From Halorussus aquaticus (GTDB taxonomy: Archaea; Halobacteriota; Halobacteria; Halobacteriales; Haladaptataceae), in contig NZ_CP100400.1 in the NCBI RefSeq assembly GCF_024218795.1, positions 434,001 to 498,000 of the forward strand: a stretch of 64,000 nt of DNA. Direction: 5' to 3'. A program made the translations under genes and the position numbers. Positions 7,752-15,962 of this stretch are shown here, piece after piece. The notes beneath the pieces were generated by a model. That model saw only the letters and a program-made list of their open reading frames with translations, did not search any database and had not been told where the DNA came from. The first letter of the stretch is position 1; the number at the start of each line of letters is the position of its first letter.

Positions 7752-9518
7752 TCACCCGGTAGACTTCTCGCCCTCGGTCGCGTTCTCGGCCACGTAGACG
7801 ACCACGCTGCTCTTGTGACAACCGCTGTCGTGGAGGTAGCGCTCGACCTCGTGGCGGTCGTAGCCCGACATGTAGGGGTCGATGTCGCTCGCGTTGGCGT
7901 ACGCCTCGTCGCAGGTCTCGACTCGACCGAGCGCGACGACGACCGGTGGCTTGTCGCCGTCGAGTATCTCGGGTTCGGTCGTGCTATCGACCGCCGCGCC
8001 GTATCGCTCCAGATACCACGCGAACGGGAGACGGCCGAACCACCCGCCGTGGGTGTCCGCGTTCGGCGTCCGGAACGCCCGCTCGTCGGCGGCGTAGAAC
8101 GTCGAACCGTAGTACATCACGTCGATTCCCTCGTTCGATTGCACCGCCTCGCGAACCTCCCCGAGGAGCGGTTTCATCTCGCTGGACGACTGGGCGTACT
8201 GGACGAACTCGTTGTCCGCGCTCTGCGGGCGGCGGTAGGAGGTGCCGACCGCTGTCGCGCCGACCTGCCCGACCACCACCAGCAGGACCACCGCCGCGGC
8301 GGTCGCCGAAATCGCGTCGCCGTCCGCGACGCTCTCGACCCCGAGGCGGGCGACCAGTGCGAGACCGACCGCCGCCGGAATCACCAGCGGGACGACGACG
8401 TGGACGAGTTCCCACGGGAACGGGTTGTCCACGATGACGGGGTAGCCCAGTAGGCTGGCGACTCCCCAGAAGGAGGCGAACGCCACCACGTCCCGGGGTC
8501 GGTCGCGGGCGTAGCGGTCCGCGAGGAACCCGAGCGCGGCGAACGCCAGCACGACCGCGCCGCCCTCGGCCAGCGGCGGCCAGAGCGCCTTCGCGGTCCA
8601 GAGGTACGAGTGGTCGTTGCCGCCGACCCACTTGCCGGTGAACGCGCGCCACGACCCGAGCGTCGCCTCGCCCACCAGCGCGGGCAGCAGCGTCGGGTCG
8701 GCCAGCGTTCGGCCGAGCGTCGGCGACGCCCCCGCGCCCTCGCCGCGGGGCGCGTAGAAGAACACGACGACAGCGAAGAACTCGACGCCCGCCAGTGTGA
8801 AGTGGGACCGCCAGTTCCAGACGCCGCGAGCGATTCGGGCGAGTCGGTCGCGGACCGCGCCCAGCGTGTCGTCAGGTCGCTCGACGAGCAGTCTGCGGTC
8901 CCACAGTAGGACCGCGGCCCCGGCCCAGCAGACGGGGTAGACCAGCGCGTTCTCCTTGGTGGTGAACGCCAGCGCGAGGGCCGCAGTCCCGGCGTAGAGG
9001 AAAGCGGGCCGCCGGTGGTCGTAGGTCCGGACGAAGAAGCCGAACGCGACCAGCATCAGTCCCGCCAGCAACACGTCGTTGCGGTAGAACCGCGAGAAGT
9101 AGAGCAGAAGCGGGTTCGCCGCGAGGACGAGCGCCAGCGCCACCGCCTCGGAGTCCCGGAGTCGCTCGCGGAACAGGAGCGCCGACAGCGGGAGCAGGCC
9201 GCCGACGAGCGCGACCACGAGTCGCATCGTGAAGTCCGAGGCACCGAACAGGCCGAACAGGTGGCCGTCCACGATGGTCAGGAACGGACCGTGGACCACG
9301 GGCCGGTACCAGTAGACGCCCGACTCCGCGTAGCGGTACGCCCAGTACGCGACCCGCGCCTCGTCCTGATGGGCAATCCGCGCGCCCAGCGCGGAGAAGC
9401 GCGCGACCAACGCGACGAGGGCCACGGCCGCGACAGCGAGGCGGACGCGGTCGGCGCGGTCCGTCACGAACTGGCGGACGGTGGCGGTCGGACCCGCCGA
9501 CGCGGTGTCGGTCGTCAT
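7752..9518 (-). CDS. Agl23-type (TIGR03663) integral membrane protein
   Basis: 588 residues with about 12 membrane helices. After the first helix comes RIAHQDEARVAYWAYRY, followed by YRPVVHGPFL and FSRFYRNDVLLAG. These are the patterns of the TIGR03663 family, annotated as flippase activity-associated protein Agl23 and structurally akin to GT39-type mannosyltransferases. The acidic D-E after the first helix is where such enzymes hold the metal or catalytic acid. A role in lipid-linked sugar handling for S-layer glycosylation is likely from the family, not shown here. A lipoprotein gene is 9 bases upstream. Confidence 0.8.
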   Translation of the reverse strand: MTTDTASAGPTATVRQFVTDRADRVRLAVAAVALVALVARFSALGARIAHQDEARVAYWAYRYAESGVYWYRPVVHGPFLTIVDGHLFGLFGASDFTMRLVVALVGGLLPLSALLFRERLRDSEAVALALVLAANPLLLYFSRFYRNDVLLAGLMLVAFGFFVRTYDHRRPAFLYAGTAALALAFTTKENALVYPVCWAGAAVLLWDRRLLVERPDDTLGAVRDRLARIARGVWNWRSHFTLAGVEFFAVVVFFYAPRGEGAGASPTLGRTLADPTLLPALVGEATLGSWRAFTGKWVGGNDHSYLWTAKALWPPLAEGGAVVLAFAALGFLADRYARDRPRDVVAFASFWGVASLLGYPVIVDNPFPWELVHVVVPLVIPAAVGLALVARLGVESVADGDAISATAAAVVLLVVVGQVGATAVGTSYRRPQSADNEFVQYAQSSSEMKPLLGEVREAVQSNEGIDVMYYGSTFYAADERAFRTPNADTHGGWFGRLPFAWYLERYGAAVDSTTEPEILDGDKPPVVVALGRVETCDEAYANASDIDPYMSGYDRHEVERYLHDSGCHKSSVVVYVAENATEGEKSTG

Positions 9519-9527
9519 CGGCGACCC

Positions 9528-10097
9528 TCAGCAGATCGCATAGATTATCCGGAGCGACCCGTCTTCCGCGACGGTCGCGTGAGCGTCGCCGTAACACTCG
9601 CTCGTGTCGATTGTCGCGCAGTCCCGGCGCGAGGAGTCCGTGGTCGTCGCCTCCGACCCCGCGTCGGCGACGGACTCGCCGTCGCTGTCGCCGACGGTGG
9701 CGGTGGCGTTCCCGACGACACCGCCGGTTCCGTCCTTCCCGACCAGTTCGGCGCAGACCTCGAACGTCTCGACGCCGTCGGGGTTCGCCCGCCGGAGGTC
9801 GTACACCGTGACCTCGCCGCCGGGTGAGACGCCCTCGGTCGTGTCGAAGACGGTCTCGCCCGTCGCTCGCCGGACTATCTCGACTCGGAGGGTCCGCGAT
9901 TCGGACGCCTCGTTTCGGAGCGAAATCGCGTGGTCGGGGTCGGGGCTGTTCGAAGCGCGCTCTATCCAGTCTCCGGTGGTGCCTGTCTCCGTGGCCGTTT
10001 CGGTCCCGTATCCGCCGGGAACGTCGGAGAGACAGCCTCCGAGTGCGAGGCTCCCGCCGACCGCCGCGAGGACCGAGCGTCGTGTATTCTGCGTCAC
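9528..10097 (-). CDS. Tat-type lipoprotein, unknown function
   Basis: 189 residues. The start MTQNTRRSVLAAVGG carries a twin arginine, and the lipobox LGGC puts the lipidated cysteine at residue 22. After a Thr-rich linker there is an Ig-like beta domain (RTLRVEIVRRATGETVF, then GEVTVYDLR). Cysteines near the end (DCATIDTSEC and the final IC) may pair outside the cell. It probably sits on the outer face of the membrane. It is 9 bases upstream of the Agl23-type gene and may be co-transcribed with it. Confidence 0.7.
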   Translation of the reverse strand: MTQNTRRSVLAAVGGSLALGGCLSDVPGGYGTETATETGTTGDWIERASNSPDPDHAISLRNEASESRTLRVEIVRRATGETVFDTTEGVSPGGEVTVYDLRRANPDGVETFEVCAELVGKDGTGGVVGNATATVGDSDGESVADAGSEATTTDSSRRDCATIDTSECYGDAHATVAEDGSLRIIYAIC

Positions 10098-10271
10098 ACG
10101 TCGAACTCCGGAACCGTCGGGAATAAAGCTTCTAGTGGGTGAAAGGTGTCTTTCAGTCTCGGGAGAGCGCGGGTAAATCTCCCCTGACTAGACGTGAGCA
10201 ACGTCACGACCGGTCGATACGTCCCCCGCCAGTGACAACGGTTTTCTCGAACCGAAGATAACACCTCGCTG

Positions 10272-10667
10272 ATGAGGCGGACCGCACTAACCGTCGCCCT
10301 CCTCGGACTGGTGTTGCTCTCTGGCTGTAGCGGCCTTTCACTCGATTCCGGCCAGCGATACGACGCGTCCGTCGAGACGGTCACGGCGAACGACTCGCGG
10401 ATTCAGGTGATAGCAATCTCGACCCGCGACGGCGAGACGTTACCGAAGGGCGCGACGGTGACCGTCGATGGGGGGTACGTCACGGTCACCGAGATGGCGA
10501 CGATGCCCTACGACGAGACGGCGTATCTCACCTACGTCCCCTCCCGGACCAAGTTCGACCTGACGGACCGCGTCCGCGCGGACGACCGCGGAATCGACGC
10601 CGCGAACTTCAGCGTCCGCGCGGTCCGCATCTCGGCGGACGGTCGGTCGGAGACTCACGAACTGTGA
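10272..10667 (+). CDS. Small lipoprotein
   Basis: 131 residues. The signal peptide MRRTALTVALLGLVLLSGC ends in an LSGC lipobox (Cys19). The mature part is a compact beta-strand-rich domain with no recognised motif. Twin arginines at residues 2-3 do not make a full Tat motif, so Sec or Tat export is open. It stands alone, divergent from the other lipoprotein gene. Confidence 0.65.
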   Translation: MRRTALTVALLGLVLLSGCSGLSLDSGQRYDASVETVTANDSRIQVIAISTRDGETLPKGATVTVDGGYVTVTEMATMPYDETAYLTYVPSRTKFDLTDRVRADDRGIDAANFSVRAVRISADGRSETHEL

Positions 10668-10692
10668 CCGCCGGTCCCGCGAACCGACGACC

Positions 10693-10701
10693 TTATTAAT
10701 T
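10693..10701 (+). promoter_or_regulatory. TATA box for ZIP-like gene
   Basis: TTATTAATT about 25 bases ahead of the ATG at 10722; a second T/A-rich stretch follows directly. Confidence 0.5.
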
Positions 10702-10721
10702 CGGGATTTTGTTTTAACAAC

Positions 10722-11552
10722 ATGCGCATCTCCCGTCTCGGACTGCTCGGTCCGCTCGCACTTCTCGCTCTCACGCCGCTCGCGCTCCGGGCGGGACTGA
10801 CGAAGGTCCTCGCCATCGCGTGGATAGCGTTCGCCGCGATGGGCGGGGCGGCGTTCGTCGGCGAACGCTCCGGGGCCACGACCGACGCCGGGCGACTGGT
10901 CTGGGGGTACGGTCTCGCCAGCGGCGCGATGATAACCAGCGCGGCCGTGTTCATCGTCCCCGGTGCCATCGGCCACCACCCGAAGTTCGGCGGGTTCGGC
11001 ATCGCGTTCGGCGTGCTGGTGGGGTTCTCGGCCCACACGCTCGGCCACCGCGCGATGCACGCCGACCTCCCCTTCGACCACACCGCGGTCGAACTCACCG
11101 CCCACTCGCTGGCCGCGGGGTCCATCATCGGGCTGGTGTACGGCAACATGACGGACCTCGGTCTCCTGCTCGGACTGGCTATCGTCTCCCACAAGGGTCC
11201 GGCGGGGTACGCCGCGGCCGACCGACTCCGCCGGGCCGACAAGCCGGTCTCGGTCCTGTTGCTCCCGGCGGCGGGCGTCGGTCTCACCGCGATTCCGGCC
11301 GCGCTCCTGACGCTACCTTCCAGCGCCCCCGTGAACGCCGTCGTCTTCGGGTTCGCCGCCGGAATCTTCCTCCACATCGCGATGGACTTCCTGCCGCGGT
11401 GCGAACTCGGCGGCGAGGTGTACGAAGTCGCCCAGATAACCGACGACGCTCACGAACTGCTGGACCGCCTCCGCGCGCAGGCCGTCGTGAGTACGGGTCT
11501 CGGTGCGGTCGCGGTGTTCGCCGCGTGGCTGCTTCTGCGACCCGGTCCGTAG
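10722..11552 (+). CDS. ZIP-like membrane protein
   Basis: 276 residues, about eight helices. The segments LTAHSLAAGSIIG and IVSHKGPAGYAAA sit where ZIP transporters have HNxPEG motifs in helices 4 and 5. His is kept, but the usual Asn and Glu are replaced by Ser/Ala and Ala. A further HIAMDFLPRCE in helix 7 matches the E-x-x-P region of ZIPs. It is therefore a ZIP-superfamily protein with an altered metal site; it may carry a different ion or be a poor transporter. Leaderless promoter directly ahead. Confidence 0.65.
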   Translation: MRISRLGLLGPLALLALTPLALRAGLTKVLAIAWIAFAAMGGAAFVGERSGATTDAGRLVWGYGLASGAMITSAAVFIVPGAIGHHPKFGGFGIAFGVLVGFSAHTLGHRAMHADLPFDHTAVELTAHSLAAGSIIGLVYGNMTDLGLLLGLAIVSHKGPAGYAAADRLRRADKPVSVLLLPAAGVGLTAIPAALLTLPSSAPVNAVVFGFAAGIFLHIAMDFLPRCELGGEVYEVAQITDDAHELLDRLRAQAVVSTGLGAVAVFAAWLLLRPGP

Positions 11553-11665
11553 ACTGGCCCGGACGCGAGGCCGGTCAGTCCGACCGATAGTCCGCCTCGA
11601 TTGGAGTCTGGCTCTACCCCGGTCCGCCCCAACCGATAACTTGCTCTCGCTCGTCTACGAGACAG

Positions 11666-12424
11666 ATGTTCGCAGTCGATTTTCACGCTCACACCCGGTT
11701 CTTCCACGGATTCCCGAGTCTCGGGCGAGCGTTCGACCCGCTGGGTGCGCGACTGCTCGCGCGGACCGCGAAGTACCGCGGTCTCGACGGGGTGGTCACG
11801 ACCAACCACGACTACTACCGCGAGTTCGACCTCGGCGACGAGTCGTTCTCGCTCCTGCCCGGCATCGAGGTGACGACGACGAAGGGCCACGTCCTCGTGG
11901 TCGGGCCGGACCCGCCCGAGCGCACCCCGCAGGGCGAACTCACGCCCGAGCAAGCGGTGGAGATGGCCCACGAGCGCGGCTGTGCGGCCATCGTCGCCCA
12001 CCCGTTCCGCAACAGCACGGTCCGGGAGGCCGACGCCGACTTCGACGCCATCGAGGTCAACGGGAAGGGCACCGACCCCGCCGAGTGGGTCGAGCGGTTG
12101 GCCCGCGACCGGGGCCTCCCGCTGGTCGGCGGGAGCGACGCTCACTACCCGGTCGAGGTCGGCCGGGCCTACACACGGGTGGAGACCGACGAACTCACCC
12201 CGGAGAGCGTCGCGGCCGCGATTCGCGACGGACGGGTGGAACCGCGAGTGGACCGGAGTCCGTCCCAACAGGTTCTTCGCCGGGCGTACAAAGCGATTCA
12301 CGGCCAGAAGGGCTGGCTGGAGCATCCCGCGCCCGAACCGCCGGGGTTGGGCATGCCGCCGGGCGAGGACCAGAACGCGCCGCCGCCCCGCGAACCGGAG
12401 ACCCGCGACTCCGGGCGGTCCTGA
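11666..12424 (+). CDS. PHP domain metal-dependent phosphoesterase
   Basis: 252 residues. The PHP motifs are all visible: DFHAHT (H7, H9), TTNHDYY, GIEVTTTKGHVL, AHPFRN and GGSDAHYP. These bind two or three metals and hydrolyse phosphoesters. The family includes nucleotide and oligonucleotide phosphatases; the true substrate is unknown. After about residue 200 there is a helical region and a Pro/Glu-rich tail with no domain. The PHP core is well conserved, so activity is likely. The following ltrA gene starts 33 bases later. Confidence 0.85.
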   Translation: MFAVDFHAHTRFFHGFPSLGRAFDPLGARLLARTAKYRGLDGVVTTNHDYYREFDLGDESFSLLPGIEVTTTKGHVLVVGPDPPERTPQGELTPEQAVEMAHERGCAAIVAHPFRNSTVREADADFDAIEVNGKGTDPAEWVERLARDRGLPLVGGSDAHYPVEVGRAYTRVETDELTPESVAAAIRDGRVEPRVDRSPSQQVLRRAYKAIHGQKGWLEHPAPEPPGLGMPPGEDQNAPPPREPETRDSGRS

Positions 12425-12457
12425 GTCGTGACCCGAACCGTCGTCACGGTATAACGG

Positions 12458-13627
12458 ATGGGAGAGAGCGAGAGACCGTCGTCCGAGACCGAGGCCGGGG
12501 AGGCGTCGGCCGACGTGGAGTCGGACCCCTTGGAACTGTTCTTCGACCTCGTGTTCGTCTTCGCGTTCACGCGGGTCACCGCCTTCGTCTCGCACAACCA
12601 CTCGTGGGCCGGACTGATTCGCGGCGTCGCGCTGCTCGCGGCGCTGTGGTGGGCGTGGGTCACCTACTCGTGGCTGATGGACACGGCTCCCACCGAATCG
12701 GTGCTGTCCGAGCGCGTGGTCATCTTGACCGCGACCGCGGTCATGTTCGTCGTCGCGCTCGCCGTCCCGGGAGCGTTCGGCGACACCGCGGTCCTGTTCG
12801 GCGTCGCGTACTTCGCGGTCCGGGCACTCCACGTCGGTCTCTCGGTGCGGACGACCCACGGCCGTGCCCGGGAGCGATTTCTCGGTCTCGTCCCCGGATT
12901 TCTGGGCGGTCCGGCGCTGCTCGCGGCCGCCGGGTTCGCGGGCGAACCGCTCCGGGCCGGACTCTGGGTCGCGGGCATCGGTGTCGATTACGGCACGCTG
13001 GCTGTCGGCGGCGTCGCCAAGTTCGACGTCCACGTCGAACACTTCGTGGAGCGATACCGCGGCATCGTCATCATCGCGCTGGGCGAGTCGATTCTGGCGA
13101 TGGGGTTCACCGTAGCCGAGACCGACCCGCAACTCCCGCTCCGAGTCGTCGTCGCCGCCTTCCTCGGCATCGTCTACGTCGCCGCGCTGGGGTGGCTCTA
13201 CTTCGACTACGTCACGCTCGCCGCCGAGGAGTACTTCGTCGGTCTGGAGGGGTACGAGCGCGGCGTCGTCGCCCGAAACTCCTACGCCTACCTCCACTTC
13301 CCGATAATCGCGGGCATCATCTTCGTCGCGCTCGGTCTCGAAGAGACGGTCGCCCACGTCTCGGAACCGCTCGGCGTGATTTCCGCCGTGGCCCTCTACG
13401 GCGGCACCGCGCTCTACCTGCTCGGGCAGAACGCCTTCCGCGTGTTCGACGCGGGGAGCGTCAGCGTCCTCCGCCTGCTCGTAGCGGGCGCGGTCTGCCT
13501 GTCGATTCCCGTCGCGGCCGACGTCCCGGCGCTGTTCGCACTGGTCGGTCTCGTGGTACTCTCGATTGCACTCGTCGCCGTCGAGACGCTGTACTCCCCG
13601 CTCCGGCGGGCCGTCCTCGAAGACTGA
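12458..13627 (+). CDS. ltrA: Low temperature requirement protein A (LtrA) family
   Basis: 389 residues with 10-11 membrane helices after an acidic N-terminus. The family start LELFFDLVFVFAFTRVT is followed by ALWWAWVTYSWL, GIGVDYG and HFVERYRGIVIIALGES, a very clear LtrA pattern. LtrA was named for a Listeria gene needed for growth in the cold, and its molecular activity is not settled. Expected in the cell membrane. The gene is 33 bases after the PHP gene on the same strand. Confidence 0.88.
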   Translation: MGESERPSSETEAGEASADVESDPLELFFDLVFVFAFTRVTAFVSHNHSWAGLIRGVALLAALWWAWVTYSWLMDTAPTESVLSERVVILTATAVMFVVALAVPGAFGDTAVLFGVAYFAVRALHVGLSVRTTHGRARERFLGLVPGFLGGPALLAAAGFAGEPLRAGLWVAGIGVDYGTLAVGGVAKFDVHVEHFVERYRGIVIIALGESILAMGFTVAETDPQLPLRVVVAAFLGIVYVAALGWLYFDYVTLAAEEYFVGLEGYERGVVARNSYAYLHFPIIAGIIFVALGLEETVAHVSEPLGVISAVALYGGTALYLLGQNAFRVFDAGSVSVLRLLVAGAVCLSIPVAADVPALFALVGLVVLSIALVAVETLYSPLRRAVLED

Positions 13628-13750
13628 ATCTGCGTGCGTGACGTGCGAGGCGTGCAGGACGGAGGAGTCGTGCGGGGCGTGCAGGTTCGCGGGGGAATCG
13701 CGTCACGGCGTTACTGTCAGTCCCTCGACTGCGTTACCGACACACCGAGA

Positions 13751-13757
13751 TTTATAC
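13751..13757 (+). promoter_or_regulatory. TATA box for dgcN-dgcA
   Basis: TTTATAC about 27 bases before the ATG at 13781. Spacing implies a leaderless transcript and fixes the dgcN start. Confidence 0.55.
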
Positions 13758-13780
13758 CCCCGTATCGCCACGCTCTATCC

Positions 13781-14794
13781 ATGAACGTCGCCGTACTCGC
13801 TCACGAGAAGTTCCCCGACCGCGCCAAGACCGCGGTCGGCCTATTGCGCTACGCGGACTACGAAGTCGAAGCCGTGCTGGACCGGGACAACGCCGGGAAG
13901 CGCGTCTCGGACCTCGTGCCCGACGTGCAGGACGCACCGATAGTCGCCGAGATGGCCGACGCCCCCGAGGTGGACGCCCTCGTCATCGGCATCGCGCCCA
14001 TCGGCGGCGGATTCGACGAGTCGTGGCGCTCGGACGTGACCACCGCCCTCGAACGCGGGTGCGACCTGATTTCGGGTCTCCACTACTTCCTCGAAGACGA
14101 CGAGGAGTTCGCCCGACTCGCCGCCGAGAACGACGCCGACATCTGGGACGTGCGCAACCCGCCCGAGGACCTCACGGTCGCGCAGGGCGTCGCCGACGAG
14201 GTTGACGCCGAGGTGATTCTCACCGTGGGCACCGACTGCTCGGTCGGCAAGATGACCGCCACGCTCGAACTGCTGGAGGCCGCCCGCGAGCGCGGTGCCG
14301 ACGCGGGGTTCATCCCCACGGGCCAGACCGGCATCATGATAGAGGGATGGGGGAACCCAATCGACCGCGTCGTCTCGGACTTCACGGCCGGGGCGGTCGA
14401 GGAGATGATTCTGGAGCGCGGCGACGACTACGACTACCTCTTCGTGGAGGGGCAGGGGAGCATCGTCCACCCCGCCTACTCCGCGGTGACCTGCGGCATC
14501 CTCCACGGGTCGATGGCCGACAAACTCGTCCTCTGTCACGAGGCGGGCCGCGAGGCGGTCCACGGCTACGAGGAGTTCGACCTCCCGCCGGTGGCCGACT
14601 ACGCGGCCCTCTACGAGGACCTCGCCCGGCCGGTCCACGAGACCGAAATCGTCGCCGGGGCGCTCAACACCAAACACGTTGAGGACGACGACGCCGCCCG
14701 CGACGCCGTGGCGACCTTCGCCGACGAACTGGACGCGCCCGCGACCGACCCGGTGCGCTTCGACGCCGACGAGGTGGTGGACGAACTCCTATGA
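13781..14794 (+). CDS. dgcN: DUF1611 protein; D-glutamate N-acetyltransferase DgcN
   Basis: 337 residues. A Rossmann-like N-terminal half (MNVAVLAHEKFPDRAKTAVG) is followed by a P-loop-type C-terminal half with GTDCSVGKMTATLELL and a TGQTGIMI segment, both diagnostic of DUF1611. Work on marine proteobacteria and haloarchaea has assigned DgcN as an enzyme that acetylates D-glutamate with acetyl-CoA. The next gene, overlapping by four bases, is the partner epimerase, which supports this reading. The predicted pathway turns D-Glu into N-acetyl-L-Glu. The start at 13781 is set by the TATA box. Confidence 0.82.
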   Translation: MNVAVLAHEKFPDRAKTAVGLLRYADYEVEAVLDRDNAGKRVSDLVPDVQDAPIVAEMADAPEVDALVIGIAPIGGGFDESWRSDVTTALERGCDLISGLHYFLEDDEEFARLAAENDADIWDVRNPPEDLTVAQGVADEVDAEVILTVGTDCSVGKMTATLELLEAARERGADAGFIPTGQTGIMIEGWGNPIDRVVSDFTAGAVEEMILERGDDYDYLFVEGQGSIVHPAYSAVTCGILHGSMADKLVLCHEAGREAVHGYEEFDLPPVADYAALYEDLARPVHETEIVAGALNTKHVEDDDAARDAVATFADELDAPATDPVRFDADEVVDELL

Positions 14795-15831
14795 GTCTCG
14801 CGACGGACTTCGAGCGGGTCTCGCTCCCGCTGGAGAACGCGTTCACCATCGCGCGGGGGACCCAAGAGACCGCGGAGAACGTCGTCGTCCGAATCGAGGA
14901 CGAGGACGGCACCGAGGGCATCGGTGCGGCCGCGCCCTCCGCACACTACGGTGAGACCGCCGACACCGTCGAGGCCGTTCTGCCCGACCTGCTCGAAACG
15001 GTCGAGGACGTTGGCGACCCTCACCAACTCGACCGCATCGAGCGCCGGATGGCCGAGACCGTCGAGCGCAACCCCGCCGCCAGATGCGCGGTCAGCGTCG
15101 CGCTCCACGACTTGGCGGCCAAGCGCGCGGACCTCCCGCTGTATCGCTACTGGGGTTTGGACCCCGAGGAGGCGGTCTCGACCTCCTACACCATCGGCAT
15201 CGACTCGACCGAGCGGATGGCCGAGAAGACCGAGACCGCGGTCGAACGCGGCTACTCCACGCTGAAGGTCAAGGTCGGCACCGACCGCGACGAGGAGATC
15301 GTCTCGACGGTCCGGGACCACGCGCCCGACGCGACCATCCGAGTGGACGCCAACGAGGCGTGGTCGCCCCGCGAGGCGGTTCGGAAGATAGACCGCCTCG
15401 CGGCGTACGACCTCGAATTCGTAGAGCAACCCGTCCCGGCCGCCGACCCCGAGGGCCTGAAGTTCGTCCGGGACCGGTCGGCCCTGCCCATCGCGGCCGA
15501 CGAGTCGTGCGTGACTCTGCCAGACGTGCCCCAGATTGCGGACAAGGCCGACATCGCCAACCTGAAACTGATGAAGTGCGGCGGCCTGCGCGAGGCCAAG
15601 CGGATGATTCACACCGCTCGCGCCCACGGACTGGAGGTCATGCTCGGGTGCATGATAGAGACGAACGCCGCCATCTCTGCGGCCGCACACCTCGCGCCCC
15701 TGCTCGACTACGCCGACCTCGACGGGTCGCTCCTGCTGGACGACGACCCCTACGACGGCGTGGCGATGCCCGAGGGCGACATCGACCTCGCCGGACTCGA
15801 CCGAGTCGGAACCGGCGTTCGGCGGGAGTAA
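14791..15831 (+). CDS. dgcA: Enolase-superfamily dipeptide epimerase / N-acetylglutamate racemase DgcA
   Basis: 346 residues. It has the muconate lactonising/dipeptide epimerase fold: an N-terminal cap (1-115) and a barrel with a catalytic STLKVKVG lysine, metal ligands RVDANEAW, FVEQPVP and AADESC, and the second lysine in NLKLMKCGG. In the dgcN-dgcA pair it racemises N-acetyl-D-glutamate to the L form. A different use, cell-wall dipeptide epimerisation, is less likely in an archaeon without murein. Its ATG overlaps the dgcN stop (ATGA), so translation is coupled. Confidence 0.85.
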   Translation: MSLATDFERVSLPLENAFTIARGTQETAENVVVRIEDEDGTEGIGAAAPSAHYGETADTVEAVLPDLLETVEDVGDPHQLDRIERRMAETVERNPAARCAVSVALHDLAAKRADLPLYRYWGLDPEEAVSTSYTIGIDSTERMAEKTETAVERGYSTLKVKVGTDRDEEIVSTVRDHAPDATIRVDANEAWSPREAVRKIDRLAAYDLEFVEQPVPAADPEGLKFVRDRSALPIAADESCVTLPDVPQIADKADIANLKLMKCGGLREAKRMIHTARAHGLEVMLGCMIETNAAISAAAHLAPLLDYADLDGSLLLDDDPYDGVAMPEGDIDLAGLDRVGTGVRRE

Positions 15832-15936
15832 GCGGCGTTCGAGGATACCATCTCGAACGAACTTCGGGGCGGTTCGACGGCCGACCCGACTCGAAGCGAC
15901 GATTCTGAAGTATCCGTGAGAGAAACGAGTCGCTCG

Positions 15937-15960
15937 GAAAAAACGGCGTCGGACGCGCCG
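15937..15960 (-). terminator. Terminator of nhaC (minus strand)
   Basis: On the minus strand a GC-rich inverted pair (GGCGCGTC/GACGCC) runs into six Ts, only a few bases after the nhaC stop. A U-tract after a stem is a good archaeal stop signal. Confidence 0.5.
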
Positions 15961-15962
15961 TC

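Noticed and set aside
13626..13780. A cysteine-rich frame between ltrA and dgcN (CVTCEACRTEESCGACR)
   Set aside because: The CxxC look comes from repeated GCGTGC words; the frame has no good start and runs through the dgcN promoter and start.
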